Shown piece by piece: positions 46,301 to 61,030 of a stretch of DNA of 64,000 bases (the stretch's first letter is position 1; every line of letters starts with the position of its first letter). Origin of the DNA: Serripes groenlandicus (Eukaryota; Mollusca; Bivalvia; Cardiida; Cardiidae); contig JASEVX010000013.1 of assembly GCA_031761405.1 (NCBI GenBank), forward strand, positions 36,194,694 to 36,258,693. Direction: 5' to 3'. The translations under genes were made by a program, and so were the position numbers. The notes under the pieces were generated by a model that did not search any database, was not told where the DNA came from, and worked only from the letters and a program-made list of their open reading frames with translations.

Positions 46301-49300
46301 GTTTGCCATATAAATAAAGAAACATGTTAAAACTTGAAAAGTTTATCTTTCAGGCATTTCAAAGTTGAGTATTTTCCCCTTAAAGTTTTAATTTTCAGCT
46401 TAACTATAACTAGTGCATCTGTAATTTTTATAATTTAATCTATTTTATACACAATAAAGAAAAAAAGAAAGAAAGAAAACTGTTTCTTTCAGCAATATGA
46501 CCCTTTTCTAAAAGTAACCCAATACAAGGGAAATAATCCAAATATAGCCTAAATGCATGACAATAACCAGCTGTCCCAAACATGTAAATCCATAGTTTTC
46601 TTATGAATGCAATGCATGTTGTCAAAAGGCTTAATTAAAAGAGAAAATATACATATTTTAAAAAAGAAAATACCTATGCTTTGAAAAGGTGCAGTAGTTT
46701 TAGTGACACTTGTGCTGAATCTGACAGTATTCCTGGACCTTCTCATGAACATTCACATATACCGACTGAGTCTGAGGATGTAACTTCACTAAGGAAACTT
46801 CACGCATCATTTGCACAAGCATTTAAGTTTGGACCATCAACAGGCACTGTAGAGAATACAAATTCTTCATCAAAAGTCAGTGACAGTTCATCATTCGAAA
46901 ATGAAAAAAATGCCATTGTGAATCTGCAAATGCTTGAAAATGCATTTCATAGCCTTAACGGACATACATGTGACAACGCTAGTCCGAAACTGAGTGTGCT
47001 CGACCATAACGCTACAACTGAAATGCAAGAATTGTAACTTTGTATCGCATGAACTGCCACTGTTTCATAGTGTAAAAAAACCCAGGGACAGACAGACAGA
47101 CAGACAGACCACAGGGATCCTGAACAGCTGTCTTGTTCTGCCAGTCCTCGGTTCACAATTGGGCATAAGTGACATTCAGCTTATACTTGCCTGCTTAAAT
47201 ATTCAAGCACCAGACAAGCGAGGACTGCAAAGAAAATTCAACTCACGCACAGAATATTTTCAATACAGAAGAACGACGAGATACTCGAAACGTCGTCAAA
47301 TTTCAAATAAAGAACGTTTCAAACACTCTATATACAAATCACCAACCGTTGCAAGTGTAGATCACTCTTATGGTATTAATTTAGGGTAATAAGTATACAG
47401 TTGGCATTTCTGAACAGTGTAGGCTAAGATCGGCATGTACACCCGCACATGCTGATCTCGATCTACACTGTTCACAAAAGCAAACTGCAGCCATTATGCT
47501 TGAAATAAGAGTACAAAACAAAATATTGATGTATTTCACGATAATTAAGCATAAACATGAAAGATTTTTAACACAATTGATCCATTAAATGAAGATTTTG
47601 TTAAATGTTTGTGCAAAATGTTGTAAACAAGTTTTTTTCTATACCAAAACATTGGTATTATGTGAATAAAAATCAATGAAGCAAGAATTACTCTTTTCCG
47701 TCATTTTCAGCATTTTTCTTATATTATTACCTCCCTTGCTTATTTGTGTATATCAGGTGCAAATTCAATGCAGAGGTGGCTTATTTTGTACATGTTGTTT
47801 GCCATATAAATAAAGAAACATGTTAAAACTTGAAAAGTTTATCTTTCAGGCATTTCAAAGTTGAGTATTTTCCCCTTAAAGTTTTAATTTTCAGCTTAAC
47901 TATAACTAGTGCATCTGTAATTTTTATAATTTAATCTATTTTATACACAATAAAGAAAAAAAGAAAGAAAGAAAACTGTTTCTTTCAGCAATATGACCCT
48001 TTTCTAAAAGTAACCCAATACAAGGGAAATAATCCAAATATAGCCTAAATGCATGACAATAACCAGCTGTCCCAAACATGTAAATCCATAGTTTTCTTAT
48101 GAATGCAATGCATGTTGTCAAAAGGCTTAATTAAAAGAGAAAATATACATATTTTAAAAAAGAAAATACCTATGCTTTGAAAAGGTGCAGTAGTTTTAGT
48201 GACACTTGTGCTGAATCTGACAGTATTCCTGGACCTTCTCATGAACATTCACATATACCGACTGAGTCTGAGGATGTAACTTCACTAAGGAAACTTCACG
48301 CATCATTTGCACAAGCATTTAAGTTTGGACCATCAACAGGCACTGTAGAGAATACAAATTCTTCATCAAAAGTCAGTGACAGTTCATCATTCGAAAATGA
48401 AAAAAATGCCATTGTGAATCTGCAAATGCTTGAAAATGCATTTCATAGCCTTAACGGACATACATGTGACAACGCTAGTCCGAAACTGAGTGTGCTCGAC
48501 CATAACGCTACAACTGAAATGCAAGAATTGTAACTTTGTATCGCATGAACTGCCACTGTTTCATAGTGTAAAAAAACCCAGGGACAGACAGACAGACAGA
48601 CAGACCACAGGGATCCTGAACAGCTGTCTTGTTCTGCCAGTCCTCGGTTCACAATTGGGCATAAGTGACATTCAGCTTATACTTGCCTGCTTAAATATTC
48701 AAGCACCAGACAAGCGAGGACTGCAAAGAAAATTCAACTCACGCACAGAATATTTTCAATACAGAAGAACGACGAGATACTCGAAACGTCGTCAAATTTC
48801 AAATAAAGAACGTTTCAAACACTCTATATACAAATCACCAACCGTTGCAAGTGTAGATCACTCTTATGGTATTAATTTAGGGTAATAAGTATACAGTTGG
48901 CATTTCTGAACAGTGTAGGCTAAGATCGGCATGTACACCCGCACATGCTGATCTCGATCTACACTGTTCACAAAAGCAAACTGCAGCCATTATGCTTGAA
49001 ATAAGAGTACAAAACAAAATATTGATGTATTTCACGATAATTAAGCATAAACATGAAAGATTTTTAACACAATTGATCCATTAAATGAAGATTTTGTTAA
49101 ATGTTTGTGCAAAATGTTGTAAACAAGTTTTTTTCTATACCAAAACATTGGTATTATGTGAATAAAAATCAATGAAGCAAGAATTACTCTTTTCCGTCAT
49201 TTTCAGCATTTTTCTTATATTATTACCTCCCTTGCTTATTTGTGTATATCAGGTGCAAATTCAATGCAGAGGTGGCTTATTTTGTACATGTTGTTTGCCA

Positions 49301-52300
49301 TATAAATAAAGAAACATGTTAAAACTTGAAAAGTTTATCTTTCAGGCATTTCAAAGTTGAGTATTTTCCCCTTAAAGTTTTAATTTTCAGCTTAACTATA
49401 ACTAGTGCATCTGTAATTTTTATAATTTAATCTATTTTATACACAATAAAGAAAAAAAGAAAGAAAGAAAACTGTTTCTTTCAGCAATATGACCCTTTTC
49501 TAAAAGTAACCCAATACAAGGGAAATAATCCAAATATAGCCTAAATGCATGACAATAACCAGCTGTCCCAAACATGTAAATCCATAGTTTTCTTATGAAT
49601 GCAATGCATGTTGTCAAAAGGCTTAATTAAAAGAGAAAATATACATATTTTAAAAAAGAAAATACCTATGCTTTGAAAAGGTGCAGTAGTTTTAGTGACA
49701 CTTGTGCTGAATCTGACAGTATTCCTGGACCTTCTCATGAACATTCACATATACCGACTGAGTCTGAGGATGTAACTTCACTAAGGAAACTTCACGCATC
49801 ATTTGCACAAGCATTTAAGTTTGGACCATCAACAGGCACTGTAGAGAATACAAATTCTTCATCAAAAGTCAGTGACAGTTCATCATTCGAAAATGAAAAA
49901 AATGCCATTGTGAATCTGCAAATGCTTGAAAATGCATTTCATAGCCTTAACGGACATACATGTGACAACGCTAGTCCGAAACTGAGTGTGCTCGACCATA
50001 ACGCTACAACTGAAATGCAAGAATTGTAACTTTGTATCGCATGAACTGCCACTGTTTCATAGTGTAAAAAAACCCAGGGACAGACAGACAGACAGACAGA
50101 CCACAGGGATCCTGAACAGCTGTCTTGTTCTGCCAGTCCTCGGTTCACAATTGGGCATAAGTGACATTCAGCTTATACTTGCCTGCTTAAATATTCAAGC
50201 ACCAGACAAGCGAGGACTGCAAAGAAAATTCAACTCACGCACAGAATATTTTCAATACAGAAGAACGACGAGATACTCGAAACGTCGTCAAATTTCAAAT
50301 AAAGAACGTTTCAAACACTCTATATACAAATCACCAACCGTTGCAAGTGTAGATCACTCTTATGGTATTAATTTAGGGTAATAAGTATACAGTTGGCATT
50401 TCTGAACAGTGTAGGCTAAGATCGGCATGTACACCCGCACATGCTGATCTCGATCTACACTGTTCACAAAAGCAAACTGCAGCCATTATGCTTGAAATAA
50501 GAGTACAAAACAAAATATTGATGTATTTCACGATAATTAAGCATAAACATGAAAGATTTTTAACACAATTGATCCATTAAATGAAGATTTTGTTAAATGT
50601 TTGTGCAAAATGTTGTAAACAAGTTTTTTTCTATACCAAAACATTGGTATTATGTGAATAAAAATCAATGAAGCAAGAATTACTCTTTTCCGTCATTTTC
50701 AGCATTTTTCTTATATTATTACCTCCCTTGCTTATTTGTGTATATCAGGTGCAAATTCAATGCAGAGGTGGCTTATTTTGTACATGTTGTTTGCCATATA
50801 AATAAAGAAACATGTTAAAACTTGAAAAGTTTATCTTTCAGGCATTTCAAAGTTGAGTATTTTCCCCTTAAAGTTTTAATTTTCAGCTTAACTATAACTA
50901 GTGCATCTGTAATTTTTATAATTTAATCTATTTTATACACAATAAAGAAAAAAAGAAAGAAAGAAAACTGTTTCTTTCAGCAATATGACCCTTTTCTAAA
51001 AGTAACCCAATACAAGGGAAATAATCCAAATATAGCCTAAATGCATGACAATAACCAGCTGTCCCAAACATGTAAATCCATAGTTTTCTTATGAATGCAA
51101 TGCATGTTGTCAAAAGGCTTAATTAAAAGAGAAAATATACATATTTTAAAAAAGAAAATACCTATGCTTTGAAAAGGTGCAGTAGTTTTAGTGACACTTG
51201 TGCTGAATCTGACAGTATTCCTGGACCTTCTCATGAACATTCACATATACCGACTGAGTCTGAGGATGTAACTTCACTAAGGAAACTTCACGCATCATTT
51301 GCACAAGCATTTAAGTTTGGACCATCAACAGGCACTGTAGAGAATACAAATTCTTCATCAAAAGTCAGTGACAGTTCATCATTCGAAAATGAAAAAAATG
51401 CCATTGTGAATCTGCAAATGCTTGAAAATGCATTTCATAGCCTTAACGGACATACATGTGACAACGCTAGTCCGAAACTGAGTGTGCTCGACCATAACGC
51501 TACAACTGAAATGCAAGAATTGTAACTTTGTATCGCATGAACTGCCACTGTTTCATAGTGTAAAAAAACCCAGGGACAGACAGACAGACAGACAGACCAC
51601 AGGGATCCTGAACAGCTGTCTTGTTCTGCCAGTCCTCGGTTCACAATTGGGCATAAGTGACATTCAGCTTATACTTGCCTGCTTAAATATTCAAGCACCA
51701 GACAAGCGAGGACTGCAAAGAAAATTCAACTCACGCACAGAATATTTTCAATACAGAAGAACGACGAGATACTCGAAACGTCGTCAAATTTCAAATAAAG
51801 AACGTTTCAAACACTCTATATACAAATCACCAACCGTTGCAAGTGTAGATCACTCTTATGGTATTAATTTAGGGTAATAAGTATACAGTTGGCATTTCTG
51901 AACAGTGTAGGCTAAGATCGGCATGTACACCCGCACATGCTGATCTCGATCTACACTGTTCACAAAAGCAAACTGCAGCCATTATGCTTGAAATAAGAGT
52001 ACAAAACAAAATATTGATGTATTTCACGATAATTAAGCATAAACATGAAAGATTTTTAACACAATTGATCCATTAAATGAAGATTTTGTTAAATGTTTGT
52101 GCAAAATGTTGTAAACAAGTTTTTTTCTATACCAAAACATTGGTATTATGTGAATAAAAATCAATGAAGCAAGAATTACTCTTTTCCGTCATTTTCAGCA
52201 TTTTTCTTATATTATTACCTCCCTTGCTTATTTGTGTATATCAGGTGCAAATTCAATGCAGAGGTGGCTTATTTTGTACATGTTGTTTGCCATATAAATA

Positions 52301-55300
52301 AAGAAACATGTTAAAACTTGAAAAGTTTATCTTTCAGGCATTTCAAAGTTGAGTATTTTCCCCTTAAAGTTTTAATTTTCAGCTTAACTATAACTAGTGC
52401 ATCTGTAATTTTTATAATTTAATCTATTTTATACACAATAAAGAAAAAAAGAAAGAAAGAAAACTGTTTCTTTCAGCAATATGACCCTTTTCTAAAAGTA
52501 ACCCAATACAAGGGAAATAATCCAAATATAGCCTAAATGCATGACAATAACCAGCTGTCCCAAACATGTAAATCCATAGTTTTCTTATGAATGCAATGCA
52601 TGTTGTCAAAAGGCTTAATTAAAAGAGAAAATATACATATTTTAAAAAAGAAAATACCTATGCTTTGAAAAGGTGCAGTAGTTTTAGTGACACTTGTGCT
52701 GAATCTGACAGTATTCCTGGACCTTCTCATGAACATTCACATATACCGACTGAGTCTGAGGATGTAACTTCACTAAGGAAACTTCACGCATCATTTGCAC
52801 AAGCATTTAAGTTTGGACCATCAACAGGCACTGTAGAGAATACAAATTCTTCATCAAAAGTCAGTGACAGTTCATCATTCGAAAATGAAAAAAATGCCAT
52901 TGTGAATCTGCAAATGCTTGAAAATGCATTTCATAGCCTTAACGGACATACATGTGACAACGCTAGTCCGAAACTGAGTGTGCTCGACCATAACGCTACA
53001 ACTGAAATGCAAGAATTGTAACTTTGTATCGCATGAACTGCCACTGTTTCATAGTGTAAAAAAACCCAGGGACAGACAGACAGACAGACAGACCACAGGG
53101 ATCCTGAACAGCTGTCTTGTTCTGCCAGTCCTCGGTTCACAATTGGGCATAAGTGACATTCAGCTTATACTTGCCTGCTTAAATATTCAAGCACCAGACA
53201 AGCGAGGACTGCAAAGAAAATTCAACTCACGCACAGAATATTTTCAATACAGAAGAACGACGAGATACTCGAAACGTCGTCAAATTTCAAATAAAGAACG
53301 TTTCAAACACTCTATATACAAATCACCAACCGTTGCAAGTGTAGATCACTCTTATGGTATTAATTTAGGGTAATAAGTATACAGTTGGCATTTCTGAACA
53401 GTGTAGGCTAAGATCGGCATGTACACCCGCACATGCTGATCTCGATCTACACTGTTCACAAAAGCAAACTGCAGCCATTATGCTTGAAATAAGAGTACAA
53501 AACAAAATATTGATGTATTTCACGATAATTAAGCATAAACATGAAAGATTTTTAACACAATTGATCCATTAAATGAAGATTTTGTTAAATGTCTGTGCAA
53601 AATGTTGTAAACAAGTTTTTTTCTATACCAAAACATTGGTATTATGTGAATAAAAATCAATGAAGCAAGAATTACTCTTTTCCGTCATTTTCAGCATTTT
53701 TCTTATATTATTACCTCCCTTGCTTATTTGTGTATATCAGGTGCAAATTCAATGCAGAGGTGGCTTATTTTGTACATGTTGTTTGCCATATAAATAAAGA
53801 AACATGTTAAAACTTGAAAAGTTTATCTTTCAGGCATTTCAAAGTTGAGTATTTTCCCCTTAAAGTTTTAATTTTCAGCTTAACTATAACTAGTGCATCT
53901 GTAATTTTTATAATTTAATCTATTTTATACACAATAAAGAAAAAAAGAAAGAAAGAAAACTGTTTCTTTCAGCAATATGACCCTTTTCTAAAAGTAACCC
54001 AATACAAGGGAAATAATCCAAATATAGCCTAAATGCATGACAATAACCAGCTGTCCCAAACATGTAAATCCATAGTTTTCTTATGAATGCAATGCATGTT
54101 GTCAAAAGGCTTAATTAAAAGAGAAAATATACATATTTTAAAAAAGAAAATACCTATGCTTTGAAAAGGTGCAGTAGTTTTAGTGACACTTGTGCTGAAT
54201 CTGACAGTATTCCTGGACCTTCTCATGAACATTCACATATACCGACTGAGTCTGAGGATGTAACTTCACTAAGGAAACTTCACGCATCATTTGCACAAGC
54301 ATTTAAGTTTGGACCATCAACAGGCACTGTAGAGAATACAAATTCTTCATCAAAAGTCAGTGACAGTTCATCATTCGAAAATGAAAAAAATGCCATTGTG
54401 AATCTGCAAATGCTTGAAAATGCATTTCATAGCCTTAACGGACATACATGTGACAACGCTAGTCCGAAACTGAGTGTGCTCGACCATAACGCTACAACTG
54501 AAATGCAAGAATTGTAACTTTGTATCGCATGAACTGCCACTGTTTCATAGTGTAAAAAAACCCAGGGACAGACAGACAGACAGACAGACCACAGGGATCC
54601 TGAACAGCTGTCTTGTTCTGCCAGTCCTCGGTTCACAATTGGGCATAAGTGACATTCAGCTTATACTTGCCTGCTTAAATATTCAAGCACCAGACAAGCG
54701 AGGACTGCAAAGAAAATTCAACTCACGCACAGAATATTTTCAATACAGAAGAACGACGAGATACTCGAAACGTCGTCAAATTTCAAATAAAGAACGTTTC
54801 AAACACTCTATATACAAATCACCAACCGTTGCAAGTGTAGATCACTCTTATGGTATTAATTTAGGGTAATAAGTATACAGTTGGCATTTCTGAACAGTGT
54901 AGGCTAAGATCGGCATGTACACCCGCACATGCTGATCTCGATCTACACTGTTCACAAAAGCAAACTGCAGCCATTATGCTTGAAATAAGAGTACAAAACA
55001 AAATATTGATGTATTTCACGATAATTAAGCATAAACATGAAAGATTTTTAACACAATTGATCCATTAAATGAAGATTTTGTTAAATGTTTGTGCAAAATG
55101 TTGTAAACAAGTTTTTTTCTATACCAAAACATTGGTATTATGTGAATAAAAATCAATGAAGCAAGAATTACTCTTTTCCGTCATTTTCAGCATTTTTCTT
55201 ATATTATTACCTCCCTTGCTTATTTGTGTATATCAGGTGCAAATTCAATGCAGAGGTGGCTTATTTTGTACATGTTGTTTGCCATATAAATAAAGAAACA

Positions 55301-58300
55301 TGTTAAAACTTGAAAAGTTTATCTTTCAGGCATTTCAAAGTTGAGTATTTTCCCCTTAAAGTTTTAATTTTCAGCTTAACTATAACTAGTGCATCTGTAA
55401 TTTTTATAATTTAATCTATTTTATACACAATAAAGAAAAAAAGAAAGAAAGAAAACTGTTTCTTTCAGCAATATGACCCTTTTCTAAAAGTAACCCAATA
55501 CAAGGGAAATAATCCAAATATAGCCTAAATGCATGACAATAACCAGCTGTCCCAAACATGTAAATCCATAGTTTTCTTATGAATGCAATGCATGTTGTCA
55601 AAAGGCTTAATTAAAAGAGAAAATATACATATTTTAAAAAAGAAAATACCTATGCTTTGAAAAGGTGCAGTAGTTTTAGTGACACTTGTGCTGAATCTGA
55701 CAGTATTCCTGGACCTTCTCATGAACATTCACATATACCGACTGAGTCTGAGGATGTAACTTCACTAAGGAAACTTCACGCATCATTTGCACAAGCATTT
55801 AAGTTTGGACCATCAACAGGCACTGTAGAGAATACAAATTCTTCATCAAAAGTCAGTGACAGTTCATCATTCGAAAATGAAAAAAATGCCATTGTGAATC
55901 TGCAAATGCTTGAAAATGCATTTCATAGCCTTAACGGACATACATGTGACAACGCTAGTCCGAAACTGAGTGTGCTCGACCATAACGCTACAACTGAAAT
56001 GCAAGAATTGTAACTTTGTATCGCATGAACTGCCACTGTTTCATAGTGTAAAAAAACCCAGGGACAGACAGACAGACAGACAGACCACAGGGATCCTGAA
56101 CAGCTGTCTTGTTCTGCCAGTCCTCGGTTCACAATTGGGCATAAGTGACATTCAGCTTATACTTGCCTGCTTAAATATTCAAGCACCAGACAAGCGAGGA
56201 CTGCAAAGAAAATTCAACTCACGCACAGAATATTTTCAATACAGAAGAACGACGAGATACTCGAAACGTCGTCAAATTTCAAATAAAGAACGTTTCAAAC
56301 ACTCTATATACAAATCACCAACCGTTGCAAGTGTAGATCACTCTTATGGTATTAATTTAGGGTAATAAGTATACAGTTGGCATTTCTGAACAGTGTAGGC
56401 TAAGATCGGCATGTACACCCGCACATGCTGATCTCGATCTACACTGTTCACAAAAGCAAACTGCAGCCATTATGCTTGAAATAAGAGTACAAAACAAAAT
56501 ATTGATGTATTTCACGATAATTAAGCATAAACATGAAAGATTTTTAACACAATTGATCCATTAAATGAAGATTTTGTTAAATGTTTGTGCAAAATGTTGT
56601 AAACAAGTTTTTTTCTATACCAAAACATTGGTATTATGTGAATAAAAATCAATGAAGCAAGAATTACTCTTTTCCGTCATTTTCAGCATTTTTCTTATAT
56701 TATTACCTCCCTTGCTTATTTGTGTATATCAGGTGCAAATTCAATGCAGAGGTGGCTTATTTTGTACATGTTGTTTGCCATATAAATAAAGAAACATGTT
56801 AAAACTTGAAAAGTTTATCTTTCAGGCATTTCAAAGTTGAGTATTTTCCCCTTAAAGTTTTAATTTTCAGCTTAACTATAACTAGTGCATCTGTAATTTT
56901 TATAATTTAATCTATTTTATACACAATAAAGAAAAAAAGAAAGAAAGAAAACTGTTTCTTTCAGCAATATGACCCTTTTCTAAAAGTAACCCAATACAAG
57001 GGAAATAATCCAAATATAGCCTAAATGCATGACAATAACCAGCTGTCCCAAACATGTAAATCCATAGTTTTCTTATGAATGCAATGCATGTTGTCAAAAG
57101 GCTTAATTAAAAGAGAAAATATACATATTTTAAAAAAGAAAATACCTATGCTTTGAAAAGGTGCAGTAGTTTTAGTGACACTTGTGCTGAATCTGACAGT
57201 ATTCCTGGACCTTCTCATGAACATTCACATATACCGACTGAGTCTGAGGATGTAACTTCACTAAGGAAACTTCACGCATCATTTGCACAAGCATTTAAGT
57301 TTGGACCATCAACAGGCACTGTAGAGAATACAAATTCTTCATCAAAAGTCAGTGACAGTTCATCATTCGAAAATGAAAAAAATGCCATTGTGAATCTGCA
57401 AATGCTTGAAAATGCATTTCATAGCCTTAACGGACATACATGTGACAACGCTAGTCCGAAACTGAGTGTGCTCGACCATAACGCTACAACTGAAATGCAA
57501 GAATTGTAACTTTGTATCGCATGAACTGCCACTGTTTCATAGTGTAAAAAAACCCAGGGACAGACAGACAGACAGACAGACCACAGGGATCCTGAACAGC
57601 TGTCTTGTTCTGCCAGTCCTCGGTTCACAATTGGGCATAAGTGACATTCAGCTTATACTTGCCTGCTTAAATATTCAAGCACCAGACAAGCGAGAACTGC
57701 AAAGAAAATTCAACTCACGCACAGAATATTTTCAATACAGAAGAACGACGAGATACTCGAAACGTCGTCAAATTTCAAATAAAGAACGTTTCAAACACTC
57801 TATATACAAATCACCAACCGTTGCAAGTGTAGATCACTCTTATGGTATTAATTTAGGGTAATAAGTATACAGTTGGCATTTCTGAACAGTGTAGGCTAAG
57901 ATCGGCATGTACACCCGCACATGCTGATCTCGATCTACACTGTTCACAAAAGCAAACTGCAGCCATTATGCTTGAAATAAGAGTACAAAACAAAATATTG
58001 ATGTATTTCACGATAATTAAGCATAAACATGAAAGATTTTTAACACAATTGATCCATTAAATGAAGATTTTGTTAAATGTTTGTGCAAAATGTTGTAAAC
58101 AAGTTTTTTTCTATACCAAAACATTGGTATTATGTGAATAAAAATCAATGAAGCAAGAATTACTCTTTTCCGTCATTTTCAGCATTTTTCTTATATTATT
58201 ACCTCCCTTGCTTATTTGTGTATATCAGGTGCAAATTCAATGCAGAGGTGGCTTATTTTGTACATGTTGTTTGCCATATAAATAAAGAAACATGTTAAAA

Positions 58301-58348
58301 CTTGAAAAGTTTATCTTTCAGGCATTTCAAAGTTGAGTATTTTCCCCT

Positions 58349-59848
58349 TAAAGTTTTAATTTTCAGCTTAACTATAACTAGTGCATCTGTAATTTTTATA
58401 ATTTAATCTATTTTATACACAATAAAGAAAAAAAGAAAGAAAGAAAACTGTTTCTTTCAGCAATATGACCCTTTTCTAAAAGTAACCCAATACAAGGGAA
58501 ATAATCCAAATATAGCCTAAATGCATGACAATAACCAGCTGTCCCAAACATGTAAATCCATAGTTTTCTTATGAATGCAATGCATGTTGTCAAAAGGCTT
58601 AATTAAAAGAGAAAATATACATATTTTAAAAAAGAAAATACCTATGCTTTGAAAAGGTGCAGTAGTTTTAGTGACACTTGTGCTGAATCTGACAGTATTC
58701 CTGGACCTTCTCATGAACATTCACATATACCGACTGAGTCTGAGGATGTAACTTCACTAAGGAAACTTCACGCATCATTTGCACAAGCATTTAAGTTTGG
58801 ACCATCAACAGGCACTGTAGAGAATACAAATTCTTCATCAAAAGTCAGTGACAGTTCATCATTCGAAAATGAAAAAAATGCCATTGTGAATCTGCAAATG
58901 CTTGAAAATGCATTTCATAGCCTTAACGGACATACATGTGACAACGCTAGTCCGAAACTGAGTGTGCTCGACCATAACGCTACAACTGAAATGCAAGAAT
59001 TGTAACTTTGTATCGCATGAACTGCCACTGTTTCATAGTGTAAAAAAACCCAGGGACAGACAGACAGACAGACAGACAGACCACAGGGATCCTGAACAGC
59101 TGTCTTGTTCTGCCAGTCCTCGGTTCACAATTGGGCATAAGTGACATTCAGCTTATACTTGCCTGCTTAAATATTCAAGCACCAGACAAGCGAGGACTGC
59201 AAAGAAAATTCAACTCACGCACAGAATATTTTCAATACAGAAGAACGACGAGATACTCGAAACGTCGTCAAATTTCAAATAAAGAACGTTTCAAACACTC
59301 TATATACAAATCACCAACCGTTGCAAGTGTAGATCACTCTTATGGTATTAATTTAGGGTAATAAGTATACAGTTGGCATTTCTGAACAGTGTAGGCTAAG
59401 ATCGGCATGTACACCCGCACATGCTGATCTCGATCTACACTGTTCACAAAAGCAAACTGCAGCCATTATGCTTGAAATAAGAGTACAAAACAAAATATTG
59501 ATGTATTTCACGATAATTAAGCATAAACATGAAAGATTTTTAACACAATTGATCCATTAAATGAAGATTTTGTTAAATGTTTGTGCAAAATGTTGTAAAC
59601 AAGTTTTTTTCTATACCAAAACATTGGTATTATGTGAATAAAAATCAATGAAGCAAGAATTACTCTTTTCCGTCATTTTCAGCATTTTTCTTATATTATT
59701 ACCTCCCTTGCTTATTTGTGTATATCAGGTGCAAATTCAATGCAGAGGTGGCTTATTTTGTACATGTTGTTTGCCATATAAATAAAGAAACATGTTAAAA
59801 CTTGAAAAGTTTATCTTTCAGGCATTTCAAAGTTGAGTATTTTCCCCT
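58349..59848 (+). repeat. Array copy 16: terminal unit with an extra GACA
   Basis: The tetranucleotide run near 59055 has six GACA instead of five. This shifts frame B, which then ends after 60 codons (58962-59144); the distal part remains open separately (59131-59361). It is the last unit, cut at CCCCTTA where the next MITE begins. Confidence 0.9.
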
Positions 59849-59850
59849 TA

Positions 59851-60496
59851 AGGTGGCAGGGGACCCCTAAACATGCAACTTTTCAGTTTGTCCGGATCAA
59901 TAAATGTTATTTGAGAAATTCTCCAAAACAGCATCCATCACAATGTCAAAACTATATCTCAATATATGGCATATAACAGTTTTTCAAAATCATGTAACAT
60001 TTAAGCAAATCGATAGAACTGAACACAATTTCAAACCCTGTGTATTCTATCCCACCTACCCAAAATGAGGGCTAAAATGACACTATTTCAGCAGATTTTC
60101 TAATCATGTCCTTACTTCCTGGAAACATGCAAAAGAAAATTGAAGCACACTTACTTAATAATCAAGCAATACATAACCAGGAAATGTATGCAAAATACCA
60201 TGTCATCAGTATTCTTCTAGTAGAAAAACTTATTTGAAATACCTGAATTCTCGTCACACAACAGTCTCAAATGATACTGAGATTGACCTCCCCTTGGAAA
60301 GCTATTCAACATGATATGAGCTAGCATATACAAATGTTCGTATTTTCTCCACATTGTGTATGCATCAATTGATAGAAGTCAATAAAGAAATCAATGCCAT
60401 ATAGTGTTATATAGTTAAGAAATCAGTTCATTTTCAAGCACACCTAATATATAAAATATCGACAGGGGCCAAATCCGAATGTGTCCCCTGCCACCT
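59851..60496. mobile_element. MITE with AGGTGGCAGGGGAC ends and TTA target duplication (PIF/Harbinger type)
   Basis: Left terminus AGGTGGCAGGGGAC (59851-59864) and right terminus GTCCCCTGCCACCT (60483-60496) are perfect inverses. Both are flanked by TTA (59848-59850 and 60497-60499), the 3-bp TWA target duplication typical of PIF/Harbinger. The 646-bp interior has no coding capacity. The left TTA coincides with the array end, but the sequence to the right of the element does not continue the array. Confidence 0.8.
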
Positions 60497-61030
60497 TTAT
60501 CGTAAACAAACACAATCTTCCACTGTTTTTCGAATAATTTGCTGAAATGGAATGAATTTTAGCAAGTTGGGTCATAACATAATCGCAATTCGTCAATAAA
60601 CGTGTACATGTATATAATCGAAAAAAAAAAAAAAACTTTTTAATAAAATTAAAACATTTATAGGTAAATATTGCGGTGGAATCGCGGTTATTTCAAAATA
60701 GATAAGAAGCTCGAATCGACGAAATTTCAATCGCCGTGATCAAATTAGCCCGTAGGCGGTATTGCGGTGATCATATAGTTTGAATTGCGGCGATTATCCG
60801 CGATGAAAATATTTGTCCATCGTGGGATCGCGGAAAACGCGTTTTCCGCGTGAACTGTACTGTAAACAAACATGAAATGCAGATTGATTGTTATCCATTA
60901 CCGTTCTTGTTCTCTCTCTACTTACTAAGGAAGACAAAGCGTGAACAAAAATATCTCAGACTGACCAATAGGCAGATTTTAATTACTTTACCCATTTGAA
61001 AAATAATTGAAGAAAAAAAAGAACATTTGA
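60497..61030. other. Non-coding stretch with a perfect 22-bp palindrome
   Basis: A run of 15 A near 60620 is followed by CG-containing sequence ('attgcggtggaatcgcggtt', 'gaattgcggcgattatccgc'), unusual for this AT-rich window. A perfect 22-bp palindrome lies at 60829-60850 (half-site CGCGGAAAACG). Otherwise unassigned. Confidence 0.5.

Larger units (their letters stand above)
35861..59848 (+). repeat. Tandem array: 16 near-identical copies of a 1496-bp unit
   Basis: Unit starts (phase TAAAGTTTTAATTTTCAGC): 35861, 37357, 38853, 40397, 41893, 43389, 44885, 46381, 47877, 49373, 50869, 52365, 53861, 55357, 56853, 58349. All are 1496 bp except copy 3 (1544, a 48-bp duplication) and copy 16 (1500, one extra GACA). 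Only isolated substitutions were noticed otherwise: T to C at 53593 (copy 12) and G to A at 57695 (copy 15). Unit order: GAAA-rich tract, transposase-like frames A and B, 64-bp hairpin, AT-rich spacer with AATAAA (37289 in copy 1). Such homogeneity implies very recent amplification, strong gene conversion, or an assembly effect. Frames on the minus strand are shadows. Confidence 0.95.

Noticed and set aside
35861..59848. CRISPR array or rDNA/histone-type gene cluster
   Set aside because: The unit is 1496 bp with no spacer variation, no rRNA or histone sequence, and the host is eukaryotic.
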